Positions 55,742-64,000 of a stretch of 64,000 nucleotides of DNA are shown here, piece by piece (the stretch's first letter is position 1; every line of letters starts with the position of its first letter). Source of the DNA: Inhella proteolytica (GTDB lineage: Bacteria > Pseudomonadota > Gammaproteobacteria > Burkholderiales > Burkholderiaceae_C); the NCBI RefSeq assembly GCF_016093275.1, contig NZ_JAEDAK010000001.1, positions 434,001 to 498,000 on the forward strand, written 5' to 3'. The notes beneath the pieces are model-generated. The model worked only from the letters and a program-made list of their open reading frames with translations, was not told the DNA's origin and made no database searches. The position numbers and the translations under genes were made by a program.

Positions 55742-57120
55742 CCGAGGTGTTGGCGCGGCTGCGGAGCGAGTTCGGCACCGAGCAGGTGCTGGCCGGCGCG
55801 GACGCTGCGCCCTTCGAATGCGACTGGCGGCGCCGCGCCCCGGGCCGCGCCCTGGCGGTGCTGCGCCCGCGTTCGGTGGCCGAGGTGCAGGCCATGCTGC
55901 GCGCCGCCACGCGCGAAGGCCTGGCCCTGGTGCCCCAGGGGGGCAACACTGGCCTCGTCGAAGGCTCGACGCCCGACGACAGCGGCCGCGAGCTCGTGCT
56001 GAGCCTGCGGCGGCTTGATCGCATCCGCGCCATCAGCCTCGTCAACGCCACCCTGTGCGCCGAGGCCGGCGCGCTGCTGCAGCCCTTGCAGCAGGCCTGC
56101 GCCGCGCAAGGCCTGCTGCTGCCGCTGAGTCTGGCGGCCGAGGGCAGCTGCACCTTGGGCGGCAATCTGGCCACCAATGCCGGCGGCACCCAGGTGCTGC
56201 GCTGGGGCAATGCACGCGACCTCTGCCTCGGGCTGGAAGTGGTGACGGCCGACGGCGGCCTGTGGAGCGACCTGGACGGCCTGCGCAAGGACCATCGCGG
56301 CCTGAACCTGCGCGACCTCTTCATCGGCAGTGAGGGCACGCTGGGTGTCATCACCGCGGCGGTCATCAAGCTGCAAGCCCTGCCGCGCAGCCGGCTGGCG
56401 GCCTGGCTGGCGGTGCCCGATTTGCCCGCGGCGATGCAATTGCTGCAAAGCGCCCGCATGGCGCTGGGCGACGGCCTGAGCGGCTTCGAGGCCATGAGCC
56501 AGGCAAGCCAGCAGCTGCTGGACAGCCTGCCCCTGCCCGCATGCCCCTGGGCGCTGCTGGTGGAGTTGTCCAGCCACCGCACCGAAGCGGAGGCCCGGGC
56601 CGAGTTCGAGGCCTGGCTGGCCCTTGCGCTGGCCGAGGGCTGGGCTCAGGACGCCGTGCTGGCCCACAACGAGGCGCAGGCGCAGGCCCTGTGGGCCCTG
56701 CGCGAGGCCATTCCGGGCGCGCAGACCCGCGCCGGCGGCAACCTCAAGCACGACATTGCCCTGCCGCTCGATCGCATCGCCGATTTCGTGGCCGCGTGCG
56801 AGGCGCGCATCGCGCGCGCGTTCGCGGGGGCCCGGCCGGTGGTGTTCGGGCATCTGGGCGACGGCAACCTGCATTTCAACGTAGCCCCGCCCCCGGGCCA
56901 GAGCCTGGCCGACTTCCAGGCACAGGAACCGGCACTGAACGCCCTGGTGTTCGATTGCGTGGCCGAGTTCGGCGGCAGCTTCAGCGCCGAGCACGGCATC
57001 GGCCGGCTGCGCCGGGCCGAGCTGGCGCAGCGGCTGGACCCGCTGGCGCTGGACCTGATGCGCCGGATCAAGCAGGCGCTTGATCCGGCGAACCGGCTCA
57101 ACCCAGGGCGGGTTCTGTAG
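55738..57120 (+). CDS. FAD-linked D-2-hydroxyacid dehydrogenase (D-2-hydroxyglutarate/D-lactate type)
   Basis: The 460-residue flavoprotein has a PCMH-type FAD-binding domain (VPQGGNTGLVEGSTPDD, SCTLGGNLATNAGGTQVLRW, LFIGSEGTLGVIT) and a C-terminal substrate/cap domain with GHLGDGNLHFN and FSAEHGIGRLRR, the metal-binding histidine motifs of the D-2HGDH/D-LDH group. It oxidises a D-2-hydroxyacid, most likely D-2-hydroxyglutarate, to the keto acid. Its last 23 bp overlap the end of the convergent RND permease gene. Confidence 0.88.
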   Translation: MTEVLARLRSEFGTEQVLAGADAAPFECDWRRRAPGRALAVLRPRSVAEVQAMLRAATREGLALVPQGGNTGLVEGSTPDDSGRELVLSLRRLDRIRAISLVNATLCAEAGALLQPLQQACAAQGLLLPLSLAAEGSCTLGGNLATNAGGTQVLRWGNARDLCLGLEVVTADGGLWSDLDGLRKDHRGLNLRDLFIGSEGTLGVITAAVIKLQALPRSRLAAWLAVPDLPAAMQLLQSARMALGDGLSGFEAMSQASQQLLDSLPLPACPWALLVELSSHRTEAEARAEFEAWLALALAEGWAQDAVLAHNEAQAQALWALREAIPGAQTRAGGNLKHDIALPLDRIADFVAACEARIARAFAGARPVVFGHLGDGNLHFNVAPPPGQSLADFQAQEPALNALVFDCVAEFGGSFSAEHGIGRLRRAELAQRLDPLALDLMRRIKQALDPANRLNPGRVL

Positions 57121-60100
57121 CGCGCGGCCGGCGGCCGCGCAGCACCAGGCCGAGCAGCTTGGCCAGCATGCGCCAGGCGAAGCGCACCAGCAGCAGCGTC
57201 AGCACGGCTTCGACCAGCGTCATCAGGAAGGCGCCCAGCACCGTCCAGCGCGGCACGCGGCGCTTGAACTTGGCCAGCATGCGATCGCGCGCGATCTCGA
57301 TGCTGTCGTAGAAGCTCGGCACCACCAGCAGGGTCAGCACCGTGGAGGTGATGGTGCCGCCGATGATGGCCACCGCCATCGGGCGGTAAAACTCGCCGCC
57401 CTCACCGATGCCGATGGCCACCGGCAGCATGCCGGCGATGAGCGCGAAGGTGGTCATCAGGATGGGCCGGAAGCGCTTGCGCCCGGCGTGCATCAGCGCC
57501 TCCTCGCGGTCGATGCCCGCCTGCTCCTCCTGGCGTGTGGCATCCAGCAGCAGGATGGCGTTCTTGGCCACCAGGCCCATCAGCATGATGACGCCGATCA
57601 GGCTCATCAGGTTCAGCGTGCCCTTGGTGAGCAGCAGCGCGATCACCACGCCGATGAGCGACAGCGGCAGCGAGAGCATCACACCCAGCGGTGCGGTGAA
57701 GCTGTTGAACTGGATCACCAGCACGAAGTACATCAGGCCCACGCCGCTGAAGAGCGCCGTGACCATCGCGGTGAACACCACTTGCTGGTCGCGTGCCGAA
57801 CCGGCGAGCTCGATGCCGAAGCCGGGCGGGAAGACGATCTTCTCGGCCATCTTCTTGGCCTCGGCGGTGATTTCGCCAGGCGAGCGGCCCTGGGCATTGG
57901 CGCTGACGGTGATCATGCGCTTGCCGTCGGCGTGCTGGATCTGCGAGGGGCCCTTGCCCATGCGGATGGTGGCGATCTGGTCCAGCGGCACCATGCGGTT
58001 GCTGCCGCCCACGGCGATCGGCAGGCGCTCGATGTTGGCGGCGTCCACACGGTCTTCGGGGTGCAGGCGCACGGCCACGTCACGGGTCTCGCCGGCCGGG
58101 TCCACCCAGTCGCCCACCTCCACGCCGGCGAAAGCCACGCGCAGCGCCTGGGCGGCATCCGCCACCGAGATGCCGAGCTGGTTGGCCAGGCCGCGGTCCA
58201 GCTCGATCTGCAGCTCCTGCTGCGGGTCCTGCTCGGAATAGCCGATGTCCACCGCGCCCTTGATGGTGCGCATCTGCTGCATGAAGCCGCTGGTGATTTC
58301 CTGCAGCTTGCGGGTGTCGGTGCCGTAGAAGCGGATCTGCACGGGCTTTTGCGCGCCGTTGTTCAGGTCGTCCAGCACCACGTACTCGGCGCCCACCAGC
58401 TGGGTCAGTTTCTCGCGCAGGTCGGCTGCAACGTCACCGGCGCTGCGCTTGCGCTCGGTGCTCTTGCCGATGTCCACATAGACGCGGCCGCCGGTGGCAT
58501 TCGGGTAGGAGCTGGTGTGCTGGGTTTCGGGCATGGCGCGCGCCAGCGTGGCCGCCGCCTCCAGCTTGCGCTTGCCGTACTCCAGGCTGCTGGAAGCCGG
58601 CGTGCGCACGTCGATGGCCAAGAAGCCGGCATCGCCCGCAGGCAGGAAGGACGAGCCGCCAAACTTGCCCTGCAGGAAAATCGCGCCGACGAAACTGGCG
58701 AAAGCGATCGCGGCCATCCACTTGCGATGGTGCAGCGCCCAGGCAATCACACGGCCGTAGCCGTCGGCCACACGGTCGAACCAGTCATTGAAGCGCTGCA
58801 GCTGGCGCGAGATGCCCTTCTTGGGAGCATGGTGGTAGCCCGGGGGGTCGCCCCAGTAGGCCGAGAGCATCGGGTCGAGCGTGAAGCTGATCAGAAGCGA
58901 GACCAGCACCGAGGCCACCACGGTGAGCGCGAAGGGCTTGAACCACTGGCCCGGGCCCGAGCCCATGAAGGCCACGGGCACGAACACCGCCACGATGGCG
59001 AAGGTGGTGGCGGCAACGGCCATGCCGATCTCTGCCGTGCCCTCGCGTGCCGAGGTCATGCGGTCCGAACCCCGTTCCATGTGGCGCACGATGTTTTCCC
59101 GCACCACGATGGCGTCGTCGATCAGCACACCGATCGCCAGGCTGAGGCCCAGCAGGCTCATGAAGTTGAGCGAGAAGCCCATGATCCAGACCGCGATGAA
59201 GGCGGCCAGCACCGAGGTAGGCAACGAAAGCGCGGTAATCAACGTCGAGCGCCAGCTGTTCAGGAAGACGTAGACCACGAACACCGTCAGGCCGGCGCCG
59301 AACACGAGGGCGTGGATGACGTTGTTGAGGCTGTTCTCGGCGTCCTTGCCGCCGTCCTGCGTCACTTCCAGCAGGGTGCCGGCCGGCAACTCCTTCTGGA
59401 TCTCAGCCACCAGCTTGCGCGCTTCGTTGGCCACCGTCACCGTCGAGGCCTCGCGCGAGCGGGTGATGGAGAGGCCGACATTGGGCTTGCCATCGCGCAG
59501 GCTGAAGCCAGTCAGCTCAGCAAAGCCGTCCTGCACCGCCGCCACCTGGCCCAGGCGCACCACTTCAGTACCGCGGCGCTTGATGACCATCTGCTCGAAC
59601 TCGGCCGGCGATTCGATGCGGCCCACCAGGCGGATGCTCTGGTCTTCCAGCTCGCCACGCACCTTGCCCACCGGGGCGGTGGTGTTCTGGGCGCGCACGG
59701 CCGCCACCACCTCGGTGACGGAGACGCCGTACTCGCGCAGCTTCTCGGCACGCAACAGCACCGAGAGTTCACGCCGCAGCGCGCCGTTCACGTTCACCAC
59801 CGCCACGCCGGCGATGCCGCGGAAGCGCTCGGCCAGCTTGTCCTCGGCCAGGCGCGAGAGCTCGGCGTGGCTCAGGCTGGTGCTCGTCAGCGCCAGTTGC
59901 AGGATGGGCTGGGCACCGGGGTCGATGCGGGTGATGACGGGTTCGCGAATCTCGACTGGCAGCTTGTGGCGCACCGAGGCGATGGCGTTACGCACCTCGT
60001 CCGCCGCCTCGATCATGTTCTTCGAGAAGTCGAAGAAGATCACGATGCGGGCGCCGCCCTCATACGCCGTGGCCTGGGTGCGGTCCACACCGGAGATGGC

Positions 60101-60316
60101 GTTCAGCGCCTTCTCGATGCGGTTCAGCACCTCGCGCTCGGCGGTGTCCGGCGAGGCACCGGGGTAAGTGATGTTGACGGCCAGCAGCGGCTGTTCGATG
60201 TCCGGGAACTGGTTGACGCGCAGCTTCGAGAGCGCGAGCAGGCCCAGGAACATCATGCCGATGATCAGCACGATGGTCGCGACCGGCTTCTTGATACTGA
60301 AGTTGGAAAGGAACAT
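57098..60316 (-). CDS. Second RND-family efflux permease
   Basis: The 1072-residue protein has the full RND layout: first helix SIKKPVATIVLIIGMMFLGL, porter domain, proton-relay block LGLSLAIGVLIDDAIVVRENI, second porter domain and final helices (IMLMGLVAKNAILLLDATRQ). It is distinct in sequence from the pump at 825-4052 but related. It pairs with the lipoprotein adaptor 18 bp upstream. No outer-membrane channel gene is linked. Substrate unknown. Confidence 0.93.
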   Translation of the reverse strand: MFLSNFSIKKPVATIVLIIGMMFLGLLALSKLRVNQFPDIEQPLLAVNITYPGASPDTAEREVLNRIEKALNAISGVDRTQATAYEGGARIVIFFDFSKNMIEAADEVRNAIASVRHKLPVEIREPVITRIDPGAQPILQLALTSTSLSHAELSRLAEDKLAERFRGIAGVAVVNVNGALRRELSVLLRAEKLREYGVSVTEVVAAVRAQNTTAPVGKVRGELEDQSIRLVGRIESPAEFEQMVIKRRGTEVVRLGQVAAVQDGFAELTGFSLRDGKPNVGLSITRSREASTVTVANEARKLVAEIQKELPAGTLLEVTQDGGKDAENSLNNVIHALVFGAGLTVFVVYVFLNSWRSTLITALSLPTSVLAAFIAVWIMGFSLNFMSLLGLSLAIGVLIDDAIVVRENIVRHMERGSDRMTSAREGTAEIGMAVAATTFAIVAVFVPVAFMGSGPGQWFKPFALTVVASVLVSLLISFTLDPMLSAYWGDPPGYHHAPKKGISRQLQRFNDWFDRVADGYGRVIAWALHHRKWMAAIAFASFVGAIFLQGKFGGSSFLPAGDAGFLAIDVRTPASSSLEYGKRKLEAAATLARAMPETQHTSSYPNATGGRVYVDIGKSTERKRSAGDVAADLREKLTQLVGAEYVVLDDLNNGAQKPVQIRFYGTDTRKLQEITSGFMQQMRTIKGAVDIGYSEQDPQQELQIELDRGLANQLGISVADAAQALRVAFAGVEVGDWVDPAGETRDVAVRLHPEDRVDAANIERLPIAVGGSNRMVPLDQIATIRMGKGPSQIQHADGKRMITVSANAQGRSPGEITAEAKKMAEKIVFPPGFGIELAGSARDQQVVFTAMVTALFSGVGLMYFVLVIQFNSFTAPLGVMLSLPLSLIGVVIALLLTKGTLNLMSLIGVIMLMGLVAKNAILLLDATRQEEQAGIDREEALMHAGRKRFRPILMTTFALIAGMLPVAIGIGEGGEFYRPMAVAIIGGTITSTVLTLLVVPSFYDSIEIARDRMLAKFKRRVPRWTVLGAFLMTLVEAVLTLLLVRFAWRMLAKLLGLVLRGRRPRATEPALG

Positions 60317-60334
60317 CAGGGTCTCCCGGTCCGA

Positions 60335-61498
60335 TCAGGGCTTGACCACGGCGGTGCGCACACCCGAGGCGGCGCCTCCGGCGGCCACCCGCTGCACGGG
60401 CTGACCGTCGTTGAGACTGCCCACCGGACTGCGCAGCACCTGGTCCCCGGCTTTCAGCCCCGTCTTGATGACCACCTCGCCGCGGCGCGCATCGCGCTCG
60501 CCCAGCTGCACAGCGGTCTTCTTGAGCTTGGTGCCATCGATCTGCCAGACATGGGCCTCGTCGCCCTGGCGCACGATGCTGCCTTCGGGCAGCACCAGCG
60601 CGGTCTGCAGACCGGTATCGACGCGGCCCTCGGCATACAGGCCGGCGACCTTGGGTGCGCTGGCCGGGTCTTCGAAGCGGGCGATCACCTCCACCTGGCG
60701 GGTGGTGGCATTGGCCGCCGCGTCAATGCGCTCGATGCGGCCCTTGAATTCGCCCTCGGCCACGCCGTTGACCCGCAGGGCCACCGCCTGCCCCACCTTG
60801 ATCTCTCCCATGCGGTCGGCACTCACCTGACCCTCGAAACGCATCGAGCGTGGGTCGATGACCTTGACGATCTCGCGACCGACCTGGACCGTGTCGCCGA
60901 CCGAAACCTTGCGCTCGCTGACCACGCCGTCGAAGGGGGCCCGGACCTCGGTGCGGGTGAGCTGTTGGCGCGCGCTGACGACGCGCGCCTTGGCAGCGGC
61001 CAGATCGGACTGCGCGGCATTGCGGCGCAGCTCGGCGTCTTCGAGGGCCTGCATCGAGGTCATGCCCTGCTGGTTCAGGGTCTTCTGGCGCTGCAACACA
61101 CGCTCGGTCTGCTCGAAGCTCTGCGTGCTGGCACGCAGCGCCTCCTCGGCGCTGGTGAGGTTGTCGCGGATGGCGGTGCTGTCCAGGCGCACGATGACGT
61201 CGCCCTGGCGCACCGGCTCGCCGTTGTCCTTGGCCACTTGCAGCACCACGGCGGCCACCTCGGCACGTAGGTCGGCGCGGCGCGCGGCCTGCACGGAGCC
61301 GGTCAACACCGGGGCGCCGACGAGGCCGCTGGAGCCCACCTGACGCAGGTCCTCAGGAGCGATCAGCAGCGCCGGCTTGGCGTCGGCCTTGTCCTTGCTC
61401 TTGGCTTCCGGCCGCTGGCAGGCACTGAGCCCCAAAAGGGCGGCCAGAGCAAGCGTGGTGAGGACCAGGGTGGGATGGGCGCGCAGCGACATGGGCAT
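60335..61498 (-). CDS. RND adaptor lipoprotein paired with the second permease
   Basis: The 387-residue protein has a lipoprotein signal (LALAALLGLSACQ, lipobox LSAC), a lipoyl hairpin, a helical hairpin rich in Ala/Gln/Arg (about 110-190), RAPFDGVVSERKVSVGD and the beta-barrel and membrane-proximal domains. It would link the permease downstream to an outer-membrane channel. The upstream stretch 61499-61674 holds no gene; no clear promoter was made out. Confidence 0.9.
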   Translation of the reverse strand: MPMSLRAHPTLVLTTLALAALLGLSACQRPEAKSKDKADAKPALLIAPEDLRQVGSSGLVGAPVLTGSVQAARRADLRAEVAAVVLQVAKDNGEPVRQGDVIVRLDSTAIRDNLTSAEEALRASTQSFEQTERVLQRQKTLNQQGMTSMQALEDAELRRNAAQSDLAAAKARVVSARQQLTRTEVRAPFDGVVSERKVSVGDTVQVGREIVKVIDPRSMRFEGQVSADRMGEIKVGQAVALRVNGVAEGEFKGRIERIDAAANATTRQVEVIARFEDPASAPKVAGLYAEGRVDTGLQTALVLPEGSIVRQGDEAHVWQIDGTKLKKTAVQLGERDARRGEVVIKTGLKAGDQVLRSPVGSLNDGQPVQRVAAGGAASGVRTAVVKP

Positions 61499-61674
61499 GG
61501 GCTTATCAGGCGGAGGTTGCGGTGCGAGGACCGGAAAGCCTGGCAGCTTACCGTCGCAGGCCGCAGCGCGCCGAAGCTCATGGACGGGCTGAGGAAATCA
61601 CGCCGCGAAGCGTTTCCAGCGGCGACGAATGGTGGGGGCATGCCGCCCTTGCGGGGCCACCAGACCCCAGACGT

Positions 61675-62106
61675 TCAGTGCGCCGGGCCGTCGCTGCCCA
61701 GTGCCGGCAAGGGCCAAACGGCGATGCCCTCGTCCTGCAAAGCGACGAATTCGTCCGCTGTGGCCTGGCCGCGGATGGCGCGCTCGGGGGCACGGCCCTG
61801 GTGGATGCGCCGGGCCTCCGCAGCAAAGCCGACGCCCACATCCTCGCTGGCGGCGCGCACCGCCGCCACCAGTTCGCGCAGCAGGGTTTCAGGGCTGGGG
61901 GCGACCGCTGGCTGCGCCGGTGCCGGCTCTGCGGCCACGGCGCCCAAGTTCAGCCGCGGTGCACTGAGCCGCCGCTGCAGCTGCGCGCTGCCACAGGTCG
62001 GGCACTGCACCAGGCCGCGGCCCCGCTGGGCCTCGAAGTCCTCACGCGAGCCGAACCAGCCCTCGAAGTCATGGCCATGAAGGCAGGCCAGCTCAGCCAC
62101 CCACAT
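61675..62106 (-). CDS. DUF1178 protein
   Basis: The 143-residue protein begins with ELACLHGHDFEGWFGSREDF and has the zinc-type CPTCGS, as in DUF1178, a small uncharacterised family of proteobacteria. The rest is an Ala/Pro linker and a helical tail with VGVGFAAEARRIHQG. GGAG lies 8 bases before the ATG at 62106; a GTG two codons earlier is possible. It overlaps the Nudix gene by 14 bp. Confidence 0.87.
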   Translation of the reverse strand: MWVAELACLHGHDFEGWFGSREDFEAQRGRGLVQCPTCGSAQLQRRLSAPRLNLGAVAAEPAPAQPAVAPSPETLLRELVAAVRAASEDVGVGFAAEARRIHQGRAPERAIRGQATADEFVALQDEGIAVWPLPALGSDGPAH

Positions 62107-62674
62107 CGCCACTCCAGTGCAGGGGCCAGGCGCCGGCCTGCCAGCGTTGCAGCCATTGCATGCCGATCAGGGTCTTGGCATCGGTGACTTCGCCCCGCGC
62201 GCACGCCAGGTCCAGTTCGGCGGGGCTGAGCTCGCAGAGCTCCAAGAACTCGCCCTCGTCGAGGTCTCGTTCGCCAGCCTGCAGCCCCCGCGCGAAAAAG
62301 ATCTCGATGCCTTCGGTGGAGTAGGCGATGGCGTTGTGCAGCACGCCGGCATAGGCCCACTCGCGAGCGCGGTAGCCGGTCTCTTCGCGCAGCTCGCGGC
62401 GGGCACACAGCAGCGGGTCTTCGCCGGGATCGAGCTTGCCGGCCGGAAATTCCAGCATGACGCGGCGCAAGGGGTAGCGGAACTGCCGCTCCAGCAGCAG
62501 GCGGCCGTTGTCGAGCAGCGGCACGATCATCACCGCACCCGGGTGCACGATGTACTCGCGCGCCGCTTGCTGCCCATCGGGCAGACGGACGAGGTCGCGC
62601 CGCACCTGAAGAAAGCCGCCCGCATAGACGGTTTCGCTGCGCAGCTCGTGCTCGGTCAGCTCAGGCGTTGGCAT
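62093..62674 (-). CDS. Nudix hydrolase, ADP-ribose pyrophosphatase-like
   Basis: The 193-residue protein has the Nudix box GKLDPGEDPLLCARRELREE followed by TGY, preceded by LLLERQFRYPLRRVMLEFPA, the context of ADP-ribose/NDP-sugar pyrophosphatases. It likely hydrolyses ADP-ribose to AMP and ribose 5-phosphate. The ATG at 62674 starts MPTPELTEHEL and overlaps the DUF2818 gene by 14 bp, as part of the nuoN-proximal string of overlapping genes. Confidence 0.88.
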   Translation of the reverse strand: MPTPELTEHELRSETVYAGGFLQVRRDLVRLPDGQQAAREYIVHPGAVMIVPLLDNGRLLLERQFRYPLRRVMLEFPAGKLDPGEDPLLCARRELREETGYRAREWAYAGVLHNAIAYSTEGIEIFFARGLQAGERDLDEGEFLELCELSPAELDLACARGEVTDAKTLIGMQWLQRWQAGAWPLHWSGDVGG

Positions 62675-62972
62675 CGCGCTGGCGGCGCAAGTAACGCCAG
62701 ACAAAGCCTGGGAACGCAAAGGTCAGCAGCAGGCACAGCAGCACGGCGTAGAAGGTCCAGCCCTGCGGATGGCGCTGGCCCTGGTAGGCCTCCAGTGCTA
62801 ACGCAGCCACCAGCCACACCGCACCCAGCAACAGCAGCTCCAGCAGGCGCAGCCCAAAGCCGCGTGTGGGGCGCAGCGGCCCGAGCAGCAGCACGCGCGG
62901 GCTCAGGAACGGGGCGTTGGCGGCCAGCAGCAAGAGCAGCAGCAGGCCGCTGCCCCACACCCCTTGGCCCAT
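62661..62972 (-). CDS. DUF2818 membrane protein
   Basis: The 103-residue protein has three hydrophobic helices (LLLLLLLAANAPFL, LLELLLLGAVWLVAALAL, FYAVLLCLLLTFAFPGFVW) and the family ending WRYLRRQRD. DUF2818 genes commonly follow nuoN in betaproteobacteria, as here with a 4-bp gap. A link with complex I assembly or stability is possible but not shown. Confidence 0.85.
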   Translation of the reverse strand: MGQGVWGSGLLLLLLLAANAPFLSPRVLLLGPLRPTRGFGLRLLELLLLGAVWLVAALALEAYQGQRHPQGWTFYAVLLCLLLTFAFPGFVWRYLRRQRDANA

Positions 62973-62976
62973 GGCC

Positions 62977-64000
62977 TCAGGCGAGCGAGCCGACGATGGC
63001 CTGCTTGCAGGCCTCCATCAGGCCCGCCGGCAGGATGCCCAGCGCCAGCACGGCCGCACCGTTGAAGCTCAGCAGTGCGCGCACATCCCAGGGTGCCTGG
63101 ATGGCCTGGCGCTCGGCCGGGGCATCAAACCACATCAGCTTGATGACGCGCAGGTAGTAGTAGGCGCCCACCAGCGAGAGCAGCACCGCCAGAACGGCCA
63201 GCTGGAAGTACAGCGGCTCCTGCGTAGCGATCATGGCCTGCAGCACCGAGAGCTTGGCGTAGAAGCCCACCGTCGGCGGGATGCCGGCCAGCGACAGGAT
63301 CAGCAGCGTCATCACCAGCGCATACCAGGGGCTGCGCTGGGACAGGCCCGCGAAGTCCTGCAGCTGTTCAGCCTCGTGGCCCTGGCGGGCCAGCAGCATC
63401 ACCATGCCGAAGCTGCCCAGGGTGGTGAACACATAGGTCACCGCGTAGAACAGCGAGGAGCTGTAGGCGCTGGCGGCCGGCAGGGCGTCGCCCTTGACCA
63501 CACCGCTGGCCAGACCCAGCAGCATGAAGCCCATCTGAGCGATGGTGGAGTAGGCCAGCATGCGCTTGATGTTGGTCTGCGCAATCGCCACGACGTTGCC
63601 GACGATCATCGACATCACCGACAGCACCAGCAGCATCTGTTGCCAATCCACCGCCAGCGTGAACAGTCCCTCGACCAGCAGGCGCAGGGTGATGGCGAAG
63701 GCGGCCAGTTTGGGCGCAGTACCGATCAACAGGGTCACCGCCGTCGGCGCGCCCTGGTAAACGTCGGGCACCCACATATGGAAGGGCGCGGCGCCGAGCT
63801 TGAAGGCCAGGCCGGCGACGATGAACACCAGGCCGAACACCAGCACGCCCTGGTTCACCTGGCCGCTGGAAAGCGCCAGATAGACCTGCGGAATCGAGAG
63901 CGAACCTGTGGCGCCGTACATCATGGACAGGCCGTACAGCAGGAAGCCCGAGGCCAGCGCGCCCAGCACGAAGTACTTCATCGCAGCTTCGGTGCTGACG
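62977..64000 (-). CDS. nuoN: NADH-quinone oxidoreductase subunit N, C-terminal part (runs off the window end)
   Basis: About 341 codons of a Mrp-antiporter-like subunit of complex I are present. Transmembrane helices are regular, with the proton-channel segment [20 protein letters not shown], conserved lysines, [17 protein letters not shown] and [18 protein letters not shown], all typical of NuoN. The N-terminal part lies beyond the window. It translocates protons during NADH:quinone electron transfer. Confidence 0.95.
   Translation of the reverse strand, partial: VSTEAAMKYFVLGALASGFLLYGLSMMYGATGSLSIPQVYLALSSGQVNQGVLVFGLVFIVAGLAFKLGAAPFHMWVPDVYQGAPTAVTLLIGTAPKLAAFAITLRLLVEGLFTLAVDWQQMLLVLSVMSMIVGNVVAIAQTNIKRMLAYSTIAQMGFMLLGLASGVVKGDALPAASAYSSSLFYAVTYVFTTLGSFGMVMLLARQGHEAEQLQDFAGLSQRSPWYALVMTLLILSLAGIPPTVGFYAKLSVLQAMIATQEPLYFQLAVLAVLLSLVGAYYYLRVIKLMWFDAPAERQAIQAPWDVRALLSFNGAAVLALGILPAGLMEACKQAIVGSLA

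Overview
The window is GC-rich, tightly packed bacterial chromosome. It reads as a betaproteobacterium of the order Burkholderiales, probably the Rubrivivax/Roseateles/Inhella-like branch. This is inferred from gene families and order (nuoN followed by DUF2818, Nudix and DUF1178 genes; DUF2069; PhaC; SDR-type threonine dehydrogenase with kbl) and from codon use, not from a search. No tRNA, rRNA, CRISPR array, phage or insertion sequence was seen.

Layout. 1-5.3 kb: start of a Ser/Thr protein kinase, then an RND efflux permease/adaptor pair. 5.4-14.2 kb: housekeeping and metabolism (asd, aroC, a TPR membrane protein, a CBS-domain protein, metY with a coupled alpha/beta hydrolase, a MipA/OmpV porin-like protein, and a threonine-catabolic pair, SDR dehydrogenase plus kbl, facing an XRE-cupin regulator across a paired operator). 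14.8-18.4 kb: an OmpR-type response regulator and sensor kinase, then a stand-alone PaaK/CapK-like adenylating enzyme. 18.4-20.1 kb: class I PHA synthase. 20.2-24.5 kb: an operon for three exported proteins (a lipoprotein joining tandem repeats, FN3, PEBP and YHYH domains; a small secreted protein; an internally duplicated LxxxQ-repeat protein). 24.6-25.8 kb: a DUF1643 gene, a sparse stretch and a small exported Lys/Ala/Asp-rich protein. 26.0-32.3 kb: four translationally coupled, paralogous exported metallophosphoesterases. 32.3-39.3 kb: a coupled operon of a secreted CHAT-domain protein, a TpsA exoprotein and its TpsB transporter. 39.4-51.1 kb: purine catabolism in two divergent arms, (uraH, puuD, xdhABC, guaC) and (gntR, puuE, a uraD-allantoate amidohydrolase fusion, an M20 hydrolase). 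51.1-64 kb: an exonuclease/phosphatase-family protein, an amino-acid-type binding protein, GNAT, YihY, DUF2069, an FAD-linked D-2-hydroxyacid dehydrogenase, a second RND pump, DUF1178, Nudix, DUF2818 and nuoN (cut by the window end).

The most interesting signal is a 16-bp dyad (ATGACN-N4-NTGTCAT) that resembles the published CusR/HprR-type box. It occurs at the start of the response-regulator gene, before the YHYH operon, and twice between the small exported protein and the metallophosphoesterase operon. At three of these sites a -10-like hexamer lies with its centre exactly 32 bp from the dyad centre, the position expected for an activator at about -42. This suggests one two-component system driving an envelope regulon of exported proteins (YHYH/PEBP lipoprotein, LxxxQ protein, four phosphoesterases, coiled-coil protein) that I do not recognise as a described system.
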